A stretch of 64,000 nt of DNA from Pseudorasbora parva (Eukaryota > Chordata > Actinopteri > Cypriniformes > Gobionidae). Positions 56,445 through 64,000 of this stretch are shown here, one piece after another. The DNA lies in the NCBI RefSeq assembly GCF_024679245.1, contig NC_090187.1, positions 2,388,751 through 2,452,750 of the forward strand. The letters are read 5' to 3'. The position numbers and the translations under genes are program-made. The notes below the pieces were generated by a model. That model ran no database searches, was not told where the DNA came from, and saw only the letters and a program-made list of their open reading frames with translations. How positions within the stretch are numbered: the stretch's first letter is position 1; each line of letters opens with the position of its first letter.

Positions 56445-57051
56445 AATGAATGAATGAATGAATGAGGCATTTATGTAGCGCTTTCAAATGTACTACTGTA
56501 CACCCAAAGCGCTTCACACTCATGTCAGGGGTCTCTCCTCAACCACCACCAGTGTGCAGCATCCACTTGGATGATGCGACGGCAGCCACAGTACAACGGC
56601 GCCAGTGCGCTCACCACACACCAGCGATAGGTGGAGAGGAGAGAGGGTGATAGAGCCAATTCAGTGGATGGGGATTATTAGGAGGCCATGATTGGTAAGG
56701 GCCAATCAAGGGAATTTGGCCAGGACACCGGGGTTACACCCCTACTCTTTTACGAGAAGTGCCATGGGATTTTTAATGACCACAGAGAGTCAGGACCTCG
56801 GTTTAACGTCTCATCCGAAGGACGGTGCTCTTTGACAGTATAGTGTCCCCATCACTATACTGGGGTGTTAGGACCCACACAGACCACAGAGTGAGCGCCC
56901 CCTGCTGGCCTCACTAACACCTCTACCAGCAGCTACCTGGTTTTCCCAGTTGGTCTCCCATCCAGGTACTGACCAGGCTCAGCCCTGCTTAGATTCAGTG
57001 GGAAACCAGTCTTGGGCTACAGGATGATATGGCTGCTGGTAGTCACTACCC
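56445..57051 (-). mobile_element. SINE3-type retroposon (5S rRNA-derived), minus strand
   Basis: Read on the minus strand it begins with a 5S-like head (57043 to about 56930): CCATATCATCCTGTAGCCC, then CTAAGCAGGGCTGAGCCTGG, then TACCTGGATGGGAGACC, corresponding to the internal RNA polymerase III control region of 5S rRNA. A long central body follows (GTGAGGCCAGCAGGGGGCGC; CAAAGAGCACCGTCC). The 3' tail AAAGCGCTACATAAATGCC ends in (ATTC)n, typical of LINE-mobilised fish SINEs. CACTG at 56440-56444 and 57052-57056 is a probable target duplication. It depends on a partner LINE for movement. Confidence 0.88.
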
Positions 57052-57056
57052 CACTG

Positions 57057-57245
57057 GGTAGTTACGTCTGACCCAGCATCTGAGTAACACAAAAACTACC
57101 CAAACACTGGGTTGTTACATCTGACCCAGGATCAGAGTAACACAAAACTACCCAAACACTGAAAAAATAACCCAAAAAATGACTCAAAAGTCTCAACCCA
57201 GGATTTGCGTAAAAAAATAATAATATCCCAATATTTTTTATAGTG
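57057..57245 (+). repeat. 53-bp tandem repeat, last units and terminal segment
   Basis: Two more units, then CTCAACCCAGGATTTGCGTA and CCCAATATTTTTTATAGTG. The end resembles the family P terminus (CATTTTTTAGAGTG), so the whole tandem block may be a family P relative that expanded internally. Confidence 0.65.
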
Positions 57246-57394
57246 CAGAAGAGTTTGATTGGATCTCTCATATTGGGATTTGGAGTTTTCTCTCTTGCTG
57301 GGAGAGGCAGGAGGCTTACGGTCAGTGTTCTGTAGACCTCCAGCAAGACTCTGAATGATCCATGTGTGCACACTGATGAACAATGAACACTTTA
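57246..57394. other. Unassigned sequence
   Basis: Minus frames 57062-57407 are read-through of the repeat. Confidence 0.3.
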
Positions 57395-57512
57395 GTTCTG
57401 GGTCCAATTCTCACTATTACAGTTACTTATTAGAATGGATATTACTAGGATATTGGCTGTTTATTAATACTTATAAAGCACATATTAATGTCTTACCCAA
57501 TACCGAAAAATT
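57395..57512 (+). mobile_element. Family L MITE fragment
   Basis: GGGTCCAATTCTCACTATTA, GGATATTGGCTGTTTATTAA and CTTATAAAGCACATATTAAT match the left half of the complete copy at 60023-60290. The right half is missing. Confidence 0.75.
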
Positions 57513-58030
57513 TGCTGAAAGGCTCTTTGGGGAACCAATAATGGTTCTTCTATGGCATCCCTGCAAATGAACCCTTTCTTAACCCTTATTTGGAAAGGTG
57601 TGACCTTATGTCTCTTTCTCTCCTGCAATACTCTCCTCTGCTGTTATAAATCATGAGAGGTCTTCTAGCAATTGCTACAAAAACTGAATAGTTTTACGGC
57701 ATTACAGTTTAAAATCCCTATGACCAGAGCTTCAAAGAGCTGTACAGCCTCCCTCAGCAAATCAGTAAGCAATAGCTCACATAGTGGAGCAAGATTGATG
57801 GTTCAATGTCCAGGGAATGCATTAACTGATAGCATGCCCTTACATGTCCTAACAGGGCTATAAGCTGAATAATTCACCATTGATCAATAAAAAAAGGAAT
57901 GCACAAGTTGGTGTAACAGCAACTTTGTTTTCATAAGATCATAACTGGTTTATCTTGGTGTAGAGGTATCAAAAACCATCTGTAAACTATATATAGCTAA
58001 AGAATGAGGCTATATAGTGACACTGACCAT
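57513..58030. other. Unassigned sequence
   Basis: No recognised feature. Confidence 0.3.
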
Positions 58031-58625
58031 GTGCAGCAAAAACCCTAGAGTTAAATTAACAATCTTTAGAGTTTGTTTGATCCAACACTCAAAGTTTTAA
58101 AAGTAACACTGAAACAGTGTTAAAGTTAGAGATAATTAAGTGATTATTTTTTGTGATAATTGGCGATTAGTGATGAACGCTCACTGTTAACAAGCAGAAT
58201 CACAGAAGGAAAGAGTCACACTGTTTAGATCACTATTATGGGATCAATGTTTGCTAAGTTTTAGATTGACCCTTGATTTGTAAGTGATAATTTAACCAAA
58301 CCAGGTGTTGTTGGTTATGTTTTTATGTAAATATTATAATAGATTGGGCTGAGAAAGATCTAAATTAACTGTATGATGATTATGTCACTATCAAAATATA
58401 ACCACACCTGAATATATTTTCTCTGTGCTTTATTTGCCACAACAAATGTGTTTCATAAACACAATTAAAGCAGCCAGAAAAAGAAAAAAAAAAGGTTTTA
58501 AAAGACAACTCAAAAGCAAGCATTGATCACCACAATGGGGACTCGTTCCTTCAGTGATTCTGCTTGTTAACAGCAGGTGGTGTTTTTTTTTTACTGTATA
58601 AAGCGCTAGAGAAATATTCCACCTA
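58031..58625. mobile_element. Foldback-type element
   Basis: CTGTTAACAAGCAGAATCAC followed by GAAGGAAAGAGTC (58183-58240) is matched inversely by 58527-58585 (CTCGTTCCTTCAGTGATTCTG then CTTGTTAACAGCAGG). GAGTTTGTTTGATCCAACAC and AACACTGAAACAGTGTTA lie to the left. Outer ends uncertain. Confidence 0.6.
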
Positions 58626-60022
58626 AACACAGCATGACAGATAATAATTTTCAGTGAAATCGCTAAGTTTTCTTTACCTAGTATGCTTGATATAAACGGA
58701 TATTTGCAACAATAAACATCTGAGTATCTGTCTTCTCCTGAAGGCATTTATAGTATTAAATCCTGTAGATCAGTAAAACGGCATCAAAATAAAACAGTAG
58801 CTGTGTTGAGGAATGATATCCGAACCTTCCTGCCAATATGGCGCGACAAAATCCAAAGATCAAAAGGTTTTAAATACCTGCATGCTTCTTTTTCACTGTC
58901 TGGCTTTGGATAAAAGAGAGGGAAGAAAAAAGAGAAAGTGAGAGGAGAGAAAGTATCTTTGGTCAAATGCTAAGCCTGTTAGATTTGCACGTCTGGCATC
59001 AGAAAAAAAAAATGAAAAAGTGACAAGGTTTGATGAAGTTATTAAATTGAAATGCACATTACATCTTTACCAATAATAACAGCCTTGGCTTACAAAAGAG
59101 AAACTGCAAGACAAAATATTAAAGAGATTTGACATTTAAAACACAAAAACTGTTCCAAACCCCAGTGAGAGATTTGGCCGCTCTGTAGACAGAAGCTCGG
59201 CTGTAAGACTGGTTTCACTAGTACTGGCAATAATGGCATCTCTCCCATGGACAATACATAAAATATCTCACTTTTCATTGATTCAACTATTTTAATTAGT
59301 AGATTTAGTGTTTTTAATGAAAAATATATAATTAACATTTCCCTGGGATTGTTCACCATCTCAGATGTTTGTTTGTTTTTTGAGGAAAAGGAAGTACACT
59401 TATTGCATATTTTATTTTAAAAAGAAAATATACAGCAAAAAAATGCAATGTTTTCAGACACATAATTGCATGTTAAATATTTAAATGAAAATATTTAATG
59501 CAGCTGAACATTTTTGACCCAATTAACTTGGAATTTAGAACGTCTTTAAATTATATTATAATTATTTGATATCATAATGACATTTTTATACGATATCATA
59601 ATCATAATTACTCTATTGAAATATGGTTAAAGTGTTCTGTCGACTGTACTGACAAGCCTTTATGGTTAACTATATACTGTATACTTTATTTATATTGTAA
59701 TTACACATGTGTAATGAAGTTGCAGTGCAGTACATTTAAAATATAAGGACTTTACATTTAATATCGAATAACACACTGGTTAAAATGATAATTATGTACT
59801 TTATATGTGTTTTAGTATGCTAGTCAACACATCAGAATAAGTGTTTGTCATGTTTCATGTAATGATTTAAAATACTTTGAAGTAAAACTTTTAATTTGAC
59901 AACTACACAGTTCACATAAATGTGTTATGAAACAGTCATGTAAGAGTACTCTCTTTAAATACACATTTCCATTCATATTATTTATATTATCATTATCTTT
60001 TTTATTATTTTTACATATTCCG
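58626..60022. other. AT-rich sequence without a recognised gene
   Basis: About 1.4 kb. Minus frames 58430-58747, 58784-58966 and 59090-59359 lack domains. A purine-rich patch GGGAAGAAAAAAGAGAAAG lies near 58921. Confidence 0.35.
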
Positions 60023-60290
60023 TAACTCTTTAGTTTAGGGTCCAGTTCTCACTATGAACTAGTTGCTTATTAGCATGCATATTACTTGGATATTGTCTGT
60101 TTATTAGTACTTATAAAGCACATATTAAGCCCTTATTCTGCATTACCATATTCTACGTCCCATGATCACCCAATACCTAAATGTAACAACCACATTTCTA
60201 GCTAATAAAAAACATTAATTAGCAGTTTAATGAGGCAAAAGACATAATAGTTGGATGATAGTGAGACTTGGACCCTAATCTAAAGTGTGA
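60023..60290 (+). mobile_element. Family L MITE, complete
   Basis: Left CTTTAGTTTAGGGTCCAGTT and the inverse of the right end, ACTTTAGATTAGGGTCCAAG, form TIRs of about 29 bp. About 268 bp, AT-rich, no coding capacity. A sibling fragment is at 57395-57512. Confidence 0.85.
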
Positions 60291-60640
60291 CTAAATATTC
60301 TGTTATGATTTACAAGTGCACATTCAATATAATTAAGCACAAGGGTTACCTTTTCTATAAAGGATCAGATTGTGTCTGTAGGCTAAGCTCACTAGGATTT
60401 AAAACAGAGCAAACATGTCTCTCCTCATGTTAATCAGCCCTTCATCTCCATTTCCAAAAGCAGCTGGGTCTCAGCAAACCGTCGAGCTTGCTCTTCAATT
60501 CCTGTCATCTTTCTGGAGAGCTCAGACGAGATATGCTTTATTTAGACAACTGCCAGAAAGTCTCTTTCACATCAGTTCTGCTGTGTGGAAGTCCTGAACG
60601 TGAAAATTCAACAGTGATTCTAGCTAACACTTTTTAGTTA
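60291..60640. promoter_or_regulatory. Candidate conserved non-coding element (60410-60600)
   Basis: CTTGCTCTTCAATTCCTGTC and GAGATATGCTTTATTTAGAC in a repeat-free block. The 60-codon frame 60415-60597 starts with ATG but lacks splice or domain support. Confidence 0.3.
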
Positions 60641-60775
60641 AAGGCTGCATAACACACTCAGTTTCTGCCAGTCTCGTGGTAATCTCGAGTATCTGTAGAG
60701 TAGTGTTGATCCTTCATATCTCACAAGAGTCTTTAGTTTATCATATTTATAAAAGACAGATAAACTGTACCGATT

Positions 60776-60777
<2 letters not shown>
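60641..60777 (+). repeat. Dispersed repeat family G, copy 2
   Basis: Counterpart of 4459-4600 in the same orientation. Similarity ends exactly where the CA tract begins. Confidence 0.75.

Positions 60778-60868
<91 letters not shown>
60778..60868. repeat. (CA)n microsatellite
   Basis: About 45 CA units. Thr-His and Cys-Val frames are artefacts. Confidence 0.98.
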
Positions 60869-61212
60869 ATGACATTATCCCTGGATAACTCTCGATTCCC
60901 TGTACGTTGGCGTCGTTCACATTATATGCACTTACACAAATCACACACATTTGATGCAGTTTCACTCACTGCTTTCCACTCATGACCGGGAACAAACACA
61001 CACACACTTGAAGTATTCTGGACACACAAACTGCATCAACATTATTAAACAAAGCATGTCTTAATCAAGTGTACACTATTTCACCATGAACTGATGTGTT
61101 AACATGTGTAGGTTCATTACAAAGCAAAAACAAATAATACATGCTTCGTTAATGGTGAGTTATGTTAGTAAAAGTCTATACATGTTAGTAACACATCAGG
61201 TAATGTTAAAAT
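60869..61212. other. Unassigned sequence
   Basis: No recognised feature. Confidence 0.3.
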
Positions 61213-61573
61213 AGTGTCCCTTAACAATAAGGTTCACAAAATGTAAGTACTGATAGTAAAGTGTGTATAAACATGAACAACCTATCCGCTGATGTTCAGA
61301 TGGTTTTCACTGTAGAGTTATGCTTATCTACAGCCCAAAATCAATGGCTTAATAATGTTGATATGGTACACAAAAGCTTTTGACCTTTAGAGTCAGATGG
61401 GGAGTTAGAAATGTTCTTCCTCGGTGTGTGTCAACTGCTATAAACTAATGTAAATATGTACAGTAAGATACTCTTACAAAAACAGTAAAGCTACAGACAC
61501 TGGTCATGGTTAGTTCATGTTAACTAACACATTAATTAATGTTAACTAATACAACCTTATTGTAAAGTGTTAA
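61213..61573. mobile_element. TIR element (MITE)
   Basis: Left TAGTGTCCCTTAACAATAAG and the inverse of the right end, GGTTAACACTTTACAATAAG, followed by GTT, form imperfect TIRs. The inner GTTAACTAACACATTAATTA motif is common in fish copies. Confidence 0.65.
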
Positions 61574-61980
61574 CCTTCATGGATATTATTGTAATTCTCT
61601 TCCTATTGATTGCAACAACAAGCACAGTTATTTAGCTTCAAATGAAGGGAAGTAATGAGTAGTTTGCTTTTAAAAGGTCTAGCTTAGTCATTAGCTAGAT
61701 ATACATGCCATTTAACATGTTTAATTGGGTTGATATAATCCCTCTATAATTGTGACAATATCTTGTAATTGATCGTGCTTGAGTCACACACACTTCGGCA
61801 TGCGAGAATGGTAGCTATACTAAGGCGAATCTAGAGTAAATCTAGAGTAAATGATCAAGTACTCTCAGTTCTTTTTTACTAACTAAGCCTTTGTCATTAC
61901 AACATACTATTCATATTTCTCTTTATGTCATTTTTTTTTAAGGCAATCGGTTTTCATGCAAGTCTAACTTATTAGATTTT
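61574..61980. other. Unassigned sequence
   Basis: AATCTAGAGTAA occurs twice in tandem (61829-61851). Nothing else recognised. Confidence 0.3.
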
Positions 61981-62490
61981 ACAGTGTATAAAGCAATTGA
62001 TACAGAGTCCGAAAATAGTCTATTTGAAATACGCACTCATCTAAACAGCCATAAAAAACAAGAGAGAGTTACAGCTGAGTCTAATGAAGGTTTACAACTG
62101 ACCTTCATCTACCGAACTCAAGGAGAAGCGGAAGACGCCGACATGTTTTTAGATGTGATACACCTGGGAAACAATGTCCCGGAGACGTAGAAGCACAGAG
62201 AGGAAGAAAAAGAAATCAGGAGATCTTGGCATCTCGTGATTTAGTGCCCATCTTTCGTCTGTTAAACCTCAATCAGTCACTCGTTCTTCTGCTCTCGAAG
62301 GTGAAACGCACACCGGTGATTATCGTGCTTGCTAATTAATAATTACAATTCATACTCCTTTACACAGGAATGACCTTGGTACTGTCTGGAAATTGAATTT
62401 GGCGATACCCCCCCGAAGAAGATCTGTTTCCATTAGAGCGGAGTTTGGGAAATAATTGTAATTTATAATTCATGGACCTGTTTTTTGCAG
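61981..62490. promoter_or_regulatory. Candidate conserved non-coding cluster, part 1
   Basis: GATTATCGTGCTTGCTAATT, AATAATTACAATTCATACTC and GGAAATAATTGTAATTTATA are homeodomain-rich cores in a repeat-free block. The 68-codon frame 61984-62190 (MYKAIDTESENS...) has no recognised domain. Confidence 0.4.
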
Positions 62491-62610
62491 CGATTTGGCC
62501 CAGAAAGTCTGCGTAGCATCATTAAATTTCAAACCGACCACCTTCGGATTCCAGTACGGAGAAACATGAGAGATTTAAGTGCGTGCGCTCTCGTGCACGT
62601 CTGCGCCCAG
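62491..62610 (+). other. Exon-like segment, 120 bp, phase 0
   Basis: CCTGTTTTTTGCAG precedes position 62491 and GTAAGA follows 62610, both good splice sites. The 40 codons between are open and begin RFGPESLRSIIKFQTDHLRI. Length is a multiple of three, so inclusion would keep frame. No domain is recognised. It lies inside a regulatory-looking block, so a conserved non-coding element with chance splice motifs, or an alternatively used 'poison' or cassette exon, are alternatives. Confidence 0.25.
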
Positions 62611-63300
62611 GTAAGAGCATCTGACATTGGGCTGTGGAGAAGCCGTAATATATTGTTGCCGTATAATTACCGGGCACGACCGAAGAGCCGAATCCCATTT
62701 CTAATTTCCATCACTGTCACCCATTCCATTTGTGTGATAATACATCCTTCATAATTTATGAGGGCCCATTTCTCCAGCCGTGTTGCTGATAGTGGGTCTG
62801 ATAAAGCCTGACAATTCCCTTCTCCGCTCGCTGACTTCTCTTCTCTTCTCCCAGACCGATCCGTTCGCCCTGCACAGCCCAGTGGCTCTGTTATTGCCCA
62901 TGCCCATCATCTCAAATATCCCCTCTTCACCGGGCCGGGCTCACTTTGTGAGAAATTATGCACCATTAGAGGGAGCCTCAGATGTGGCGGGATTAAAAAA
63001 AGAAAAAAAAGCATAGCAGGCATTCGAGACATGAAGCCACAAATTGGTGTAATTCAAACGGGGAAAGGCACGGCTTTCCTTCAGCGGTGACAGGGCAATG
63101 CATCGCTTGTTTGACACAAATATTTACGCGGGGAAATCACATTTGATGACAGCCAGAGCCCTGCGACAGGATGTGTTTGTCTGTAATGCGTGGAGGCGGA
63201 TCTGCTGGAAGAGGAGAAATGCTCACTGGGATTTTCTTTTGACCCAGAAGAATGATTGGTATCAGGCAGATTATGATATCAGGGCAGTTGGATGTATAAA
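62611..63300. promoter_or_regulatory. Candidate conserved non-coding cluster, part 2
   Basis: ACATCCTTCATAATTTATGA, GAAATTATGCACCATTAGAG, GCCACAAATTGGTGTAATTC and CACAAATATTTACGCGGGG are long, even-textured stretches without repeats. Frames 62780-63016 and 63098-63439 have no domain. Confidence 0.4.
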
Positions 63301-63770
63301 ATGCATTTTTTTAAAACAGTCTTTTTCAATCTTTTTTTTTTTTTTTTGGCTCCACTGGAACAATTTCATTCTTCAATGTCTTTTATTTTTTTCCATATTT
63401 GACATTGTTGCAGCTCCTCAGTTCCCAGGCTGTCAGTAACGCTCTGGTTTGAGTTTCGCTGCTTTGCTTCCATAGTTTGATGTATCATTAAAGATATCAA
63501 ATAGCAAATCAGCTTACGTTTCCCAAAACCATTCTGTCGCAAAATTTGTCGTTGAGCCACGTTGTTTAATGTTGTCATGCAGGTGGTGGAGAAATAACTT
63601 ATTTTAATAAAACAAACTAATGATATATATTTTTCGTAGATATTAAGGGCATGGCATCTGAGGGCTAATTCTTATTATTCAGTTATTTTGATGTATTTCC
63701 AAATGTAATAAAGAGCTGTTCGTACGCATTAGAGCATGTACACACATTCACACTCTTCAAAAACAGAGCT
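63301..63770. other. Unassigned sequence with a poly-T run
   Basis: Poly-T at 63331-63347. No gene recognised. Confidence 0.35.
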
Positions 63771-63935
63771 TTAAGGGCCAGATTTACTAAACAGGACAAA
63801 TTACTGTGATTGTGATGCTGTTTGTGAATGTTTGGTGGAACTGTGGTTTCAAGAAACACAGTCGTTGAACTATGCTAAATATGGCTAATGATGCTTTTAG
63901 GGCAACACAACCCCTGTTTAGTTCCTGTCTCTATA
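63771..63935 (+). mobile_element. Family K TIR element, left part
   Basis: TTAAGGGCCAGATTTACTAA followed by ACAGGACAAATTACTG is the inverse of the terminus at 8842-8876. The body here is short and its right end is not seen. Confidence 0.5.
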
Positions 63936-64000
63936 GCCCCTTTCACAGTGCGATTCCGGCAAATACACGGATAATGCGACCCGACCCGCTAGATTTGGTC
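63936..64000 (+). mobile_element. TIR-element left end, cut by the window edge
   Basis: AGCCCCTTTCACAGTGCGAT then TCCGGCAAATACACGGATAA is the usual left terminus of a common cyprinid DNA element. The rest lies beyond the window. Confidence 0.55.

Noticed and set aside
56930..57043. 5S rRNA gene on the minus strand
   Set aside because: 5S similarity is partial and runs straight into a SINE body with an ATTC tail; it is the head of SINE3.

Overview
This window is vertebrate nuclear DNA, most likely from a cyprinid-type teleost (zebrafish/carp relatives). The evidence is long CA, GA, CATC, ATCT and TAA microsatellites, Tc1-like transposons, a 5S-rRNA-derived SINE3, TTAA-flanked and hAT-like non-autonomous elements, and many short terminal-inverted-repeat elements of kinds common in cyprinid genomes. 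I find no intact protein-coding gene. Nearly every longer open frame is a translated microsatellite or lies in a transposon. Family names come from recognising motifs by eye; no database search was possible.

Layout. 1-10.4 kb: dispersed elements (259-903, 3104-4078, 8318-8876) and a decayed THAP-domain exon on the minus strand (7479-7884). 10.7-13.6 kb: two adjacent minisatellites, a 27-bp unit that keeps a 9-codon reading frame and a 29-bp unit that cannot. 14-17 kb: unique blocks around large ATCT and CATC arrays. 19.6-20.6 kb: a truncated Tc1-like element on the minus strand. 21.5-22.6 kb: the only CpG-dense, promoter-like block, ending in a good splice donor; it is the best candidate for the first exon of a plus-strand host gene whose long intron may fill the rest of the window. 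24-28.3 kb: four non-autonomous inverted-repeat elements. 29-34 kb: low-repeat blocks that look like conserved non-coding elements. 34.6-36.05 kb: a 52-bp minisatellite carrying a CCAAT box in each unit. 36.6-37.6 kb: a hAT-type element with a perfect 8-bp target duplication. 39-44 kb: a transposon mosaic. 45.9-47.15 kb: an internally deleted Tc1-like element. 48.7-56.2 kb: a giant foldback element. 56.4-57.05 kb: a SINE3. 57-64 kb: more short elements and a cluster of regulatory-looking unique blocks with one exon-like segment (62491-62610).

The most striking object is the 7.5-kb foldback element at 48719-56240. Its two arms, 1.57 and 1.95 kb, are near-identical inverted copies. It starts and ends with TACGGAAGCCC in inverted orientation and is flanked by a 5-bp direct repeat (CGTCT). 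Each arm contains a 21-bp tandem array of different length (about 22 against 40 units), a self-palindromic TAA/TTA tract and a smaller nested inverted-repeat element. The 4.0-kb loop has its own inverted CA/TG ends and holds no recognisable transposase.

The elements do not form a pathway. The window reads as an intron or gene desert near a developmental-type gene, layered with successive transposon insertions, some nested in others.
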